From: Treponema sp. J25 | GTDB lineage: Bacteria > Spirochaetota > Spirochaetia > Treponematales > Breznakiellaceae | NCBI RefSeq assembly: GCF_004343725.1 | Contig: NZ_PTQW01000018.1 | Location: 1-64,000, forward strand | Reading direction: 5' to 3' | DNA length: 64,000 bases | Part shown: positions 27,830-36,266 of the stretch, piece by piece | Position numbering within the stretch: the first letter of the stretch is position 1 | How the letters are laid out: each line of letters opens with the position of its first letter | Notes under the pieces: model-generated | Database searches by the model: none | What the model was told of the DNA's origin: nothing | Seen by the model: the letters and a program-made list of their open reading frames with translations, nothing else | Program-made: the position numbers and the translations under genes

Positions 27830-27858
27830 TTGTATTTTAGTTTTAGATATACTATCAT
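27830..27858 (+). promoter_or_regulatory. candidate promoter of the first ArsR-type regulator
   Basis: TTGTAT (27830-27835), 17-bp spacer, TATCAT (27853-27858), about 40 bp before the ATG at 27900. Match to consensus is moderate. Together with the divergent promoter it accounts for the 365-bp intergenic stretch 27535-27899. Confidence 0.4.
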
Positions 27859-27899
27859 CGAATCGTTAAAACAAAAGCGAATCCTAAAAGGATTATATT

Positions 27900-28817
27900 A
27901 TGATCCATTTAAAAGACATACGGGAAGGAACAAAGATTTTTTTAGCCCTGGGCTCAGAAATTCGGCTTGAAATCTTAGCTCTTATCTCTGAACATGGCAA
28001 ACTTAATATGAATGAACTGGCTGAACTATTGGGGCTTACCAAAGGGGCCCTTACAAGTCATATCCGAATGCTTCAGGAAGCTAATCTTATTCAGATCACC
28101 ACCGCCACAGGGAAACGAGGAACCCAGAAACTCTGTAGTCTTTCCCATGATACCCTTGTACTGGACTTTAAACATAATACAGTTAATGATTCTACGTATG
28201 AAATCGAACTGGATGTAGGATTGTATTTTAATTATGCTATTACTCCCACCTGTGGGATAGCCACGGTAGATCATGTTATCGGCAGCTTTGATGATCCTCG
28301 TTTCTTTAGCCACCCTGACCGAATTAATGCTGGCATCCTCTGGTTCGCGATGGGCTTTGTAGAGTATCGGGTACCCAATTTCTTAAAACCCGGACAAAAA
28401 ATGGAAGAAATGGTAATCAGCATGGAAATTTGTTCTGAAGCGCCGGGGGTTAATGAAAACTGGCCCTCAGATATTTATTTTCATATCAATAATACCTGTA
28501 TTGGCTATTGGACCAGCCCGGGGGATTTCGGATCTCCTAAGGGAATGTTAACCCCTTCATGGTGGTACAACAATTTGAATCAATATGGCCTGCTCAAAGT
28601 TCTTACCATAAATCATGAGGGGACTTTTATTGATGGTATTCAGATTTCACCGATTACTATCGATGATCTCGACTTAAATCATCAAAGTGAAATTTCTCTT
28701 CGTATTAGTTCTCCCAAGGAAGCAGAACATTGCGGAGGGGTAACTATTTTTGGCAAAGGTTTTGGCAATTATAACCAGGGTATACGAATCCTGGTAAAAT
28801 GGGCAGAAGCCACATAA
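27900..28817 (+). CDS. ArsR-type HTH regulator with C-terminal putative sensor domain
   Basis: Protein of 305 residues. The N-terminal ~90 residues form an ArsR-like winged helix (EIRLEILALISEHGKLNMNELAELL, recognition helix LTKGALTSHIRMLQEANLI) without metal-binding cysteine motifs. The remaining ~210 residues form an all-beta-looking domain with conserved DDPRFF, HPDRINAGILWFA and EYRVPNFLKPGQ. It may bind a sugar. A paralogue at 36267-37178 shares both domains. It is divergent from the ABC operon and followed 60 bp later by an intracellular GH43, so it probably controls arabino-oligosaccharide use. The sensor role is inference. Confidence 0.75.
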   Translation: MIHLKDIREGTKIFLALGSEIRLEILALISEHGKLNMNELAELLGLTKGALTSHIRMLQEANLIQITTATGKRGTQKLCSLSHDTLVLDFKHNTVNDSTYEIELDVGLYFNYAITPTCGIATVDHVIGSFDDPRFFSHPDRINAGILWFAMGFVEYRVPNFLKPGQKMEEMVISMEICSEAPGVNENWPSDIYFHINNTCIGYWTSPGDFGSPKGMLTPSWWYNNLNQYGLLKVLTINHEGTFIDGIQISPITIDDLDLNHQSEISLRISSPKEAEHCGGVTIFGKGFGNYNQGIRILVKWAEAT

Positions 28818-28877
28818 ATTGTGGACTCTGCAATAAAAACCGACTCCCCCATCAATCTTATATAAAGGACACAACCA

Positions 28878-29843
28878 ATGAACAACAGAGAGGACTTTTC
28901 TGTACCAGGACTTAAGAACCCCCTTATTGTACAAAGGGCTGATCCATGGATCTATCGTCATATTGATGGGTACTACTATTTTACAGCTTCTGTCCCTGAA
29001 TATGACCGTATAGAACTTCGTCGGAGCCGGACTCTAGCCGGCCTTGCCGAGGCCCCCACAAAAGTTGTGTGGTGGAAACATCAAAAGGGCCCTCAGAGCA
29101 AACACATTTGGGCTCCGGAGATTCATTACCTCGATGGCAAGTGGTATATCTATTATGCTGCAGGGCGGGCAGAGAACATCTGGCACATCGAAAAGTATGT
29201 GCTTGAATGTGAAGAAGAAGATCCCATGACAGGCCTGTGGTATGAAAAGGCCCGGATTGAAACAGGGGCCACCCATTTTACTCTAGACGCTACTGTGTTT
29301 GAACTTCGGGGGAAACGATACCTGGTATGGGCCCAAAAGCCAGACGATACTCCTACCGTAAGCAACCTAATGATCGCGGCTCTTAAAAACCCCTGGACCA
29401 TCGAAGGAGAGCCTGTACTTCTTAGTCGCCCTGAATACGAGTGGGAACAGCGGCTTTTTCATGTAAACGAAGGTCCAGCGGTACTTATTAAGCATAACAA
29501 AATCTTTATTACCTATTCAGCTAGCGGGACCGATCATAATTACTGCATCGGCCTTCTAATAGCACCAGCAGAAGCAGATCCTCTTGATCCTTCAGTATGG
29601 CATAAGAACCCAGAACCGGTTTTTAAGAGTTCTGAAAAAAACCATATCTACGGTCCAGGACACAGTTGTTTTACCACCTCCGAAGATGGAAAACAGGATC
29701 TGCTGGTTTACCACGCTCGAGATTACAAGGAAATCAAAGGGGATCCCCTCTATGACCCCAACCGTCATACACGGATCCAAAGAATTTTCTGGACCTCAGA
29801 TGGTATGCCAATCTTTGGAGAACCAATTCCAAACACTCAATAA
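28878..29843 (+). CDS. GH43 exo-alpha-L-arabinofuranosidase, cytoplasmic
   Basis: Five-bladed propeller enzyme of 321 residues without signal peptide. The catalytic triad is D22 (RADPWIYRH), D137 (FTLDATVF) and E198 (VNEGPAV). The start NPLIVQRADPWIYRHIDG and ASVPEYDRIELRRS resemble GH43 subfamily 26, known for exo-alpha-1,5-L-arabinofuranosidases; the subfamily is my recognition, not a computed result. It probably releases arabinose from imported linear arabino-oligosaccharides. It follows the ArsR-type regulator in the same direction and ends at a strong terminator. Confidence 0.85.
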   Translation: MNNREDFSVPGLKNPLIVQRADPWIYRHIDGYYYFTASVPEYDRIELRRSRTLAGLAEAPTKVVWWKHQKGPQSKHIWAPEIHYLDGKWYIYYAAGRAENIWHIEKYVLECEEEDPMTGLWYEKARIETGATHFTLDATVFELRGKRYLVWAQKPDDTPTVSNLMIAALKNPWTIEGEPVLLSRPEYEWEQRLFHVNEGPAVLIKHNKIFITYSASGTDHNYCIGLLIAPAEADPLDPSVWHKNPEPVFKSSEKNHIYGPGHSCFTTSEDGKQDLLVYHARDYKEIKGDPLYDPNRHTRIQRIFWTSDGMPIFGEPIPNTQ

Positions 29844-29891
29844 CCCAAAAGAGGCGTGGAACGTCGTTAAGGACCTTTTCAGGGTCTCAAT

Positions 29892-29945
29892 AAAAAAGCT
29901 GGGCACCCCAAAAGGGGCGCCCCATGAAGAAGGCTCTTTTTTTAT
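29892..29945. terminator. bidirectional rho-independent terminator
   Basis: Stem GGGCACCCC / GGGGCGCCC (one mismatch, AAAA loop) at 29901-29922, with an A-run before it and CTTTTTTT after it. It can end the GH43 transcript on the plus strand and the GH43 operon on the minus strand. Confidence 0.85.
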
Positions 29946-30049
29946 ATTCTACCCTTTTTGAGGGGTATTTTTATGTTCTGTATCCCGGCCTAGTTTTATT
30001 TATCCTTTCGCGTTTTCAATGATTCCACGATACCCGTACTCAACTTGCT

Positions 30050-31099
30050 CTATCTAGTCGGCGTAATCAAAGGAATCGTCCCCGCTTCATCATAGGTAAG
30101 ATAATCCACACAAACCGAACGCCGGTAGGATCCACCCCCCGGTAATGTGCCATTATGATAGAAAATGTACCATTTCCCTTTAAACTCAACGATTGCATGA
30201 TGACTGGTGTTGCAGTTTTCCGCATGGTTCATAAGCTTACCCCCTGGAACCCAAGGACCAGTAGGCTTGTCACTCGTGGCATAGACGAGTTGTTCTTCCC
30301 ATCCAGCGGCCCAGGAAAGATAATACCGTCCCTGATATTTATGAATCCACAGGGCCTCGGTAAAAGGCAGTCCCGCAACAAAGGGGAGCAAGAGTTTCTG
30401 GATCCCCACCTTCTCATCGAAGCTTATCATGTCTTCGTTAAGCTTCACATATTTAGGATAGGTGTTGCCAAAATACAGGTATGCCTGCCCATCATCATCA
30501 ATCAGGACAGTAGGATCGATGTCATCCCAGCTCCAGCGGGGCTGACCTGCAAAACGGGTCATTTCTGAGGTAATGAGCGCTTTTCCAAGGGCATCCTTAA
30601 AGGGTCCGGTAGGTTTATCCGCTACGGCTACCCCTATTGCCATTCCTCCCGTCGCCGCCTGTGCCACACTCACGTAGTAATAAAACTTGCCGTTCCGCTC
30701 CACTACCTGGGCTGCCCAGGCATTTCCATCAGCCCACGCAAAATCCTTTACTGACAATACTGGCCCATGGTTCGTCCAGTGCACCATGTCCTGGGTAGAA
30801 TAACAGTACCAGTCGTTCATCACATAGCTTGTCCCACCGGCGGGCGCTTCATCATGCCCTACATACAGGTACAGCGTATCTCCAACCACAAGGGCCGCAG
30901 GATCCGCAGAATAGATATCCCGAATGATCGGGTTTGACCAGGGAACTGATTCCTGTTGCACAGCCTCTGAAGTAACACAGGAAACAAGGAGTAGCCCCAC
31001 AGAGAGGGAGATTGCAACAAATGAAAAATAGCGCCCTCTTTTAAAAAGAGAATACACCCCCAAAATTTCCTTCACATATCTCCATCTGTTCTGTTTCAT
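30050..31099 (-). CDS. GH43 arabinofuranosidase/xylosidase-like lipoprotein
   Basis: Lipoprotein of 349 residues. The N-terminal region is long, with a hydrophobic core near 25-40 and lipobox LVSC. The propeller carries catalytic residues in YSADPAA, DIDPTVLID and FTEALWI, the GH43 base, pKa modulator and acid. C-terminal motifs NCNTSHHAIVEFKGKWYIFYH fit GH43 arabinofuranosidase/xylosidase subfamilies acting on decorated glycans. It is the last gene of a minus-strand operon, 3 bp after the endo-arabinanase, and probably acts at the cell surface. Confidence 0.85.
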   Translation of the reverse strand: MKQNRWRYVKEILGVYSLFKRGRYFSFVAISLSVGLLLVSCVTSEAVQQESVPWSNPIIRDIYSADPAALVVGDTLYLYVGHDEAPAGGTSYVMNDWYCYSTQDMVHWTNHGPVLSVKDFAWADGNAWAAQVVERNGKFYYYVSVAQAATGGMAIGVAVADKPTGPFKDALGKALITSEMTRFAGQPRWSWDDIDPTVLIDDDGQAYLYFGNTYPKYVKLNEDMISFDEKVGIQKLLLPFVAGLPFTEALWIHKYQGRYYLSWAAGWEEQLVYATSDKPTGPWVPGGKLMNHAENCNTSHHAIVEFKGKWYIFYHNGTLPGGGSYRRSVCVDYLTYDEAGTIPLITPTR

Positions 31100-31102
31100 T
31101 TC

Positions 31103-32776
31103 TTAGTCCTTATTCCCAAAGAAATATTCCCCTGTTTCGGGACAGAAAGTAGTAAACGTTATAGTTTTCCGATTCGTATTATCCTTTCGAGCCCAATCTA
31201 CCGCTTCAGAAACAATCCCTTTGTAAGTCCCAATAGGGGAACCACTCGTAGTTTTAAGGATAATCGTAATATTAGAGCCACTCACAGACCATGTCCCAGT
31301 ATAAGCCCCCGAAACAGTACCATCCAAATTCAGAGTTATTGCCACCGAAAGGGTTTCGTTCGCATCTTCTGTATTTACATTGCTACTACTCTGAACTCCT
31401 TCGTAATTGGTAAACTTAGCCCAGGTGGCACCCCGTATGGTATGGATTACCTTATAGGAACCCGACACTTCCTGAACCGTCATCGTTCTGAGGGTTTCGC
31501 CGTAGTATTCATTAGGATTCACGACCGGCCATCCATCTTCAGTAAAGTACAGTTGCCGAACCTGAAGATAAAACCACCAACTTTGTTTGAAATTGGTTCG
31601 GGTATGATGGGCCATAAAAATTTTGCCATTTTGAGCCACAAGGATAGATTGACCACCGGGACAACGCCAACCATATTCCCCACTAAATTGATGGGCCCCA
31701 AGAATTTTATTCCCATACTGATGGGAATCATTCCATGTCAAAGTAGTTAGGTCCTTCCCAGAGGCATCGTAATACGGCCCTGCGATTCCTTGAGATACAG
31801 GGCGACGACCAACCCGCACACTGTAATCGTACCCAAGATCTCCAAGGGAATAAAACAAATAGTAGTAATCTCCATAGCGGAAAAGACAGGCTCCTTCTGA
31901 GGCAACGCCGTTACCACCTGCAATTTGAGTTCCATATCCCCCACTTATTGTATCCGCCGGGTAACCACTTAGGGGCATTCCTGTATCATTATTAAGCCGA
32001 AGTATAGCTATACCCCCTTTCCAGGATCCATAGGTCATCCACATGTCCCCATTAGCATCCCAGATTATCTCAGGATCGATAGCTCCAAAGCCCTTATTCC
32101 AGGAACCGGCTCCCTCGTTCAAACAGTCCGCATCAATGGTTCCAGTGGTACGGGTAAAAGTGTAGCGAACTACCGTGGAACTCGTATACGTATTTGGGTC
32201 ATACTCATGGGCGGGGAGGTATGGCCCTGTCACTTTATCAGCGATTGCAAGGCCAATCCATGCCCGGGGCCGGTTAGCGTTATCTGCCACATCCACAATC
32301 ACGCCATGGTACATATAGTATTTCCCTTTGAATTTTATAACCGTAGGGGCCCAGGTATAGGCTGCATCATCGCTCGTAAAACCACACCAGCTTTTAAGAT
32401 CTTCGTCCCATTTCCCCAGAGCAGGCGTAGAAAGACACTCCCAATTGATAAGATCCTTTGATTTTCGGACCTGAATACCCCCCTGCCAGGTATTACCAAT
32501 ACTTGCATCGGTGGAAAACACATAGTACGTTCCATCATCATCTTGAAATAGCTTTGGATCGTGGGTATTTACCGGCCCCCACGTTGCAGGATTAGTATCC
32601 GTGATAGTTTTTGTGTATTTATCGATAAGAATCGCAGTATCGCCAGTGGAACTGGAATACTCACTGGTAAGACGACAAGCGCCTAGAAATAAAAAGAATA
32701 CCCCTCTTATCAGCATTTTAACCCATCTATTTGTTGTTAGTAGAAAGGGGGAATGAGAAGATTTAACCAATTGCAT
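31103..32776 (-). CDS. GH43 endo-alpha-1,5-L-arabinanase lipoprotein
   Basis: Lipoprotein of 557 residues. ATG 32776 has AAAGGA upstream; an internal ATG at 32716 would give a more typical short signal peptide but lacks a ribosome site. The lipobox is LGAC. The catalytic propeller (about 55-410) has THDPKLF, AIDPEIIWD and SEGACLF, as in endo-arabinanases. A C-terminal beta-barrel module (about 430-557, NLDGTVSGAYTGTWS) matches the extra domain seen in two-domain endo-arabinanases. It would cut arabinan chains into oligosaccharides outside the cell. Confidence 0.88.
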   Translation of the reverse strand: MQLVKSSHSPFLLTTNRWVKMLIRGVFFLFLGACRLTSEYSSSTGDTAILIDKYTKTITDTNPATWGPVNTHDPKLFQDDDGTYYVFSTDASIGNTWQGGIQVRKSKDLINWECLSTPALGKWDEDLKSWCGFTSDDAAYTWAPTVIKFKGKYYMYHGVIVDVADNANRPRAWIGLAIADKVTGPYLPAHEYDPNTYTSSTVVRYTFTRTTGTIDADCLNEGAGSWNKGFGAIDPEIIWDANGDMWMTYGSWKGGIAILRLNNDTGMPLSGYPADTISGGYGTQIAGGNGVASEGACLFRYGDYYYLFYSLGDLGYDYSVRVGRRPVSQGIAGPYYDASGKDLTTLTWNDSHQYGNKILGAHQFSGEYGWRCPGGQSILVAQNGKIFMAHHTRTNFKQSWWFYLQVRQLYFTEDGWPVVNPNEYYGETLRTMTVQEVSGSYKVIHTIRGATWAKFTNYEGVQSSSNVNTEDANETLSVAITLNLDGTVSGAYTGTWSVSGSNITIILKTTSGSPIGTYKGIVSEAVDWARKDNTNRKTITFTTFCPETGEYFFGNKD

Positions 32777-32790
32777 AGGGATTATCCTTT

Positions 32791-32829
32791 CTACCAGGAA
32801 TCTTCCGTTAACAGGAAGACTCCTGGTAG
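32791..32829 (-). promoter_or_regulatory. intercistronic hairpin before the endo-arabinanase gene
   Basis: Sixteen-nt arms 32791-32806 and 32814-32829 pair with one mismatch around a 7-nt loop. On the minus strand it lies between the LamG lipoprotein stop and the ribosome site of the endo-arabinanase. There is no T-run, so RNA stability or processing is more likely than termination. Confidence 0.6.
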
Positions 32830-32837
32830 GAAAATAT

Positions 32838-33590
32838 TTATTTTTTTACCGGGATGCCCTTCATGAGGGCCTGGATTTGTTTGTCCGTGTAGGCCACATC
32901 GGCGATAAGGATCTCATCCATCTTCCCAACAAAGAGGGGATCGGGCCAGTTGCTTGCCCCAATATAGATTCCGTTCTTTACCACCACCGAAGGCAATAGT
33001 TTGGTATACCCAAAGGCGGCCTGCTTTCCATTTACGTACATCGTCATCTTCTGGCCATTCACAGTAATCGCAAGGTGGACCCATTCTTTAGTTGGAAGGG
33101 AAGGTCCTAATACAATCACCGACCCCTGGGGGGCAAAAATATCGGCCCGCATTACTGCTTCGGCGCCGCTAAAACCAAACCACATATCTGCCGTTGCCCC
33201 ATCACCAAAATCGAAGATTCGGGCCCATCGAGGCCACGCCTCGGCATTTACCCAGGCTGCAAAGGTCCATTCTTTTCCTTCGAGGACCGTTGGTTTTAAA
33301 ACGATGTATGTCTCTGCCCCATCAAATACTAAAGCCTTACCAACCTTTCCTTCGGTGGTTTTAGGTGTATTCTGGCTAATTTCCGCATGGTTCCCTTTAC
33401 CAGAACTGTCCTTCAAAACGTTCCCTTCAATTTCATCCATCGTGTAAATTGCCAGAGCGTGTAAATCAAAATCTCCTGGAAGACTTTCCTGGGCAGTTTG
33501 AGCTCCGGAAGCACAGCTTCCTAAAGCCAAGATTGATGCAATAACAAGCCCCATCCAAAGAACTCGGTTTTTATTAGTATAGGTCTTCAT
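32838..33590 (-). CDS. LamG-domain lipoprotein
   Basis: Lipoprotein of 250 residues starting at ATG 33590 behind GGAGG. Signal peptide with lipobox LGSC. Residues about 45-245 form one LamG/concanavalin-like jelly-roll: IYTMDEIEGNVLKDSSGKGN at the start, AFWVN-like AAWVNAEAW, HLAITVNGQKMTMYVNGK, and VGKMDEILIADVAYT at the end. No catalytic residues are recognised. It lies between a porin and two secreted GH43 enzymes in one minus-strand cluster, suggesting a surface glycan-binding role. A second, interrupted LamG lipoprotein lies on the other side of the porin. Confidence 0.85.
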   Translation of the reverse strand: MKTYTNKNRVLWMGLVIASILALGSCASGAQTAQESLPGDFDLHALAIYTMDEIEGNVLKDSSGKGNHAEISQNTPKTTEGKVGKALVFDGAETYIVLKPTVLEGKEWTFAAWVNAEAWPRWARIFDFGDGATADMWFGFSGAEAVMRADIFAPQGSVIVLGPSLPTKEWVHLAITVNGQKMTMYVNGKQAAFGYTKLLPSVVVKNGIYIGASNWPDPLFVGKMDEILIADVAYTDKQIQALMKGIPVKK

Positions 33591-33617
33591 CTCTAACCTC
33601 CACAAAACCTCTCGACA

Positions 33618-33648
33618 ATCGTGGGGCCCTTAAAGGGACGCCCACGAT
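33618..33648 (-). promoter_or_regulatory. intercistronic hairpin after the porin gene
   Basis: Arms ATCGTGGG (33618-33625) and CCCACGAT (33641-33648) pair perfectly and enclose a second small stem around TTAA. It sits between porin stop and LamG lipoprotein start. A TTTTG appears only about 12 nt later, so it is a poor terminator but a good candidate for uneven expression. Confidence 0.55.
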
Positions 33649-33708
33649 CTCTTTACTTAGTACTGCAAAGAACAAAGTACCTTTACGTAACACCCTCAAC
33701 CGTATGTC

Positions 33709-34992
33709 CTAGAACCAGAAGGCAATATTGAGGGGGATATAATGGCTAATAGCCTGAGCGGCACTTTTTGATTCATAGCGATTGAACTGAGCTTGGTACC
33801 CAATCTGGATATAACCATTAGAGAAATTCTTTTTGAGGTACACGTTCGCTCCTGCACCGAGGGCCATGCCAGAGGTTCCGTCGGTAGGTTTGGTTGGGAT
33901 ATAGGCCGCATCGATATTAGTAGAAAAACCCAGATCTCCACTATCACCATCCACATAGCAGCCCACCTGACCAGAAGAATCAGATATATACGTAAAGTTC
34001 GCCCGGAATCCCGCCTGAACCTGGGGAATAGGAAGATCGTACAGCGTATCTAGAACCACCCGATCTAACAGAATTTGCTTTGCTACAGTATGGAAATTAT
34101 TCGCATAAGCAAAACGGTTACCCAGAGCAAGACGGAGCCCCGCCATAGGTCGAAAAGCTCCTGAAAGGTTGATATTATGCTTCATCCCCTGGGTTGAGGT
34201 CTTGTACTGGAAATTATACCCTGCCGCAAGATCAAAGCCGGTACCCATAAAATTGGAACTATCCCCACTAAGGTAGGCTTCTCGTACTACATCATCATCG
34301 CCTTCCCAGTTACTTGCACTATATTGAAGGCCATGGTAATACCCTGCTTTCAGATTTATCCCGATAGGCAAGGTATACTTCACATTGATCTTAAATTGAT
34401 CGATAAGGTTCTGCCAGTAGTTGTTTGCAGGCATGCTCCCCCAACCATCATTGGTTCCCCAGGGTTTAATGGGAAGCCCCGCCAGAATAGAAAGCCCCTG
34501 AACCATCGGTGGTTTAATCTCGACAGCCGTAAGATACTGTCCTACATCCCGGTCCGCCACGTTGCTCGCATAAATAAAGCCCCAGGCCTGATCATAGGTG
34601 ATGTATCCAAAGGCCTGCTCTTCGAATTTACCCGTAAGCACATCCAAATAGGGGGTCACGTTGATTCGTACATTTCCCTGATAAAAGGGAACATCGTCCC
34701 CATAAATGTCGTACCAGGTGTCAAGATCCGCCGCACCAAGACGAATTCCCAAAACAAAATGAATGTTTTGGGAATCCACAAACATGTTTACTTCGGTGCG
34801 TCCACCATACCAGGAACCTTGCCCTGCCCCATATTCAAACTGTTCCCAGCTACCACCCCCACTTTGCCGGGCATAGGTGGTTAACAAATAGTTAGAATAA
34901 TCGGCATACCCGTGAAACGTGACCTGTTGGGCCTGGGCTACCAAGCCAAGGGCTAGCAGCAGGCTAGCCATAATACCTATTCGTTTATTCAT
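33709..34992 (-). CDS. outer-membrane beta-barrel porin, putative oligosaccharide channel
   Basis: Protein of 427 residues starting at ATG 34992 behind GGAGG; an upstream in-frame start would put 13 charged residues before the signal peptide. The signal peptide ends VAQAQQ. The rest shows alternating amphipathic strands rich in Tyr, Gly and Asn, and ends with the terminal strand YIPLNIAFWF, whose last phenylalanine is the usual BAM recognition residue. No homologous family is named with certainty. Its position among arabinan-degrading lipoproteins suggests passage of arabino-oligosaccharides through the outer membrane. Confidence 0.8.
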   Translation of the reverse strand: MNKRIGIMASLLLALGLVAQAQQVTFHGYADYSNYLLTTYARQSGGGSWEQFEYGAGQGSWYGGRTEVNMFVDSQNIHFVLGIRLGAADLDTWYDIYGDDVPFYQGNVRINVTPYLDVLTGKFEEQAFGYITYDQAWGFIYASNVADRDVGQYLTAVEIKPPMVQGLSILAGLPIKPWGTNDGWGSMPANNYWQNLIDQFKINVKYTLPIGINLKAGYYHGLQYSASNWEGDDDVVREAYLSGDSSNFMGTGFDLAAGYNFQYKTSTQGMKHNINLSGAFRPMAGLRLALGNRFAYANNFHTVAKQILLDRVVLDTLYDLPIPQVQAGFRANFTYISDSSGQVGCYVDGDSGDLGFSTNIDAAYIPTKPTDGTSGMALGAGANVYLKKNFSNGYIQIGYQAQFNRYESKSAAQAISHYIPLNIAFWF

Positions 34993-35053
34993 ATACATCC
35001 TCCATCTTTTGTTTTGTGCTCTCAAGAGCAACCGCCATGTAATGATTTCTTTC

Positions 35054-35869
35054 TTACGGAAGTGTCCCGTTATAAAGCTGGGTTACCTCGCTTGCCGAAA
35101 GGGCCCGATCATAGATGACCACATCGTCGAGAACCACCCCCTGGGCCTGCCAGGTATCCTGACCAAACATGATCGAAACCTGGGCAGCGGTAAAGTTTTC
35201 ATAGGCGGTGTCATAGGTTCCCACCGCGGTTCCATTGATATAAAGGGTAGCTACCCCACTGGTATCCATCGTCTCAGTGACATGGAACCACTCACCCGTG
35301 GTAGGCAGGGTGGCAAAGATATCGCCCCAATTGTCAGCAAGGTCGTTCCGGTTACGGGCATAAAAACTCGTATCACTATTCGCTCCATGGCTCACAAAGC
35401 CTTCCCAGGGACCACTACTGGTCTTAAAAATCATGTGGGCCAGGGCGCCCCAACCAGTATTCCAGGTCCCCACCTTGGCCCAATAGAAAATGGTGAAGGT
35501 TTTTCCTACTAGATTATCAGGAAGGGTAAGATAAGCGACATTAAGAACGTTTGAAGCATTACTCAGATTCAATGATTTGTTACGATACCCTATTACATAG
35601 GAAGTACTCCCTGTAGCAGTGGCTGTATTATTGTTTCATGATTCATCATTAAGGTTCTCTTCAAATTGATACACTGCGACAGCCGTAGAATTGGTAAGAT
35701 TGAGAGCAGATGTGGTCTCTGGCGCCTCCTGTGTGGTATTTCCACTACTCCTCCCAATCGTGGGCATCCCACAACCAACCATAAACATTCCAATCCCCAC
35801 CAAGAAAATCGTTCTGGTTAAAACGATTCTGCTAACACCGGGCATATGCCCTCTTGAGCTTTTCTTCAT
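35054..35869 (-). pseudogene. LamG lipoprotein gene interrupted by in-frame TGA
   Basis: From ATG 35869 (AAGGAGG upstream) the frame encodes a signal peptide with lipobox MVGC and the start of a LamG domain, VAVYQFEENLNDES, then TGA at 35638-35636. The same frame continues without shift and completes the domain down to 35054 (NNNTATATGSTSYVIGYRNK, FTIFYWAKVGTWNTGWG, VVLDDVVIYDRALSASEVTQ). Related LamG domains have glycine at the stop position (DSSGN), so GGA to TGA is the likely change. A TTG at 35572 could start the distal part, but without a signal peptide. A sequencing error remains possible. Confidence 0.75.
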
Positions 35870-36082
35870 GCTCAACCTCCTTCGCTTAAGGCATTCATTT
35901 TCTCAAAGGGGTTGATCATTACTAATTTAGGTATTCATGACAGGCAGCATTCTCTGCGACTCCCCCAAACAGAGAACACCTACCTAACTCTAGCTATTTT
36001 TCCTAGCCAACAAGTTTAAATTCAACCGATATTTGTCATGAAAAACCTAAACTAATAACCACAACCCCCTTATTTTTTCTGT

Positions 36083-36124
36083 ATTTTACGGCACATATCG
36101 AATATTGTCAAATTTTTTCTAAAC
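36083..36124 (-). promoter_or_regulatory. promoter of the LamG-porin-GH43 operon with TCTAAAC element
   Basis: Minus-strand TTGACA (36111-36106), 17-bp spacer, TAAAAT (36088-36083), with TCTAAAC at 36118-36124 six bp upstream of the -35. The arrangement and sequence match the promoter at 27718-27759. The leader to ATG 35869 is about 205 nt; nothing else was recognised in it. Confidence 0.75.
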
Positions 36125-36200
36125 ATTTATACAAAAATTTATACCATTAGAATCAGGATGAAAGGGATTAATAAAACAAGAAAATTATCAAAAAAATAGT

Positions 36201-36243
36201 TGCAAAGAAATATTTTATGTACTATTTTATTTATATCTAAACT
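36201..36243 (+). promoter_or_regulatory. candidate promoter of the second ArsR-type regulator
   Basis: TTGCAA (36201-36206), 17-bp spacer, TATTTT (36224-36229). TCTAAAC occurs at 36237-36243, at about the transcription start, which would suit autorepression. Confidence 0.45.
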
Positions 36244-36266
36244 TTAATCAGGGAGTTGCCAAACCC

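Noticed and set aside
35054-35572. Independent 172-residue LamG gene starting at TTG
   Set aside because: It is in frame with the upstream lipoprotein, completes its domain, and has no signal peptide or ribosome site of its own.
35636-35638. TGA read as selenocysteine
   Set aside because: The aligned residue in LamG domains is glycine, no redox function is expected, and no SECIS-like hairpin was seen directly after it.
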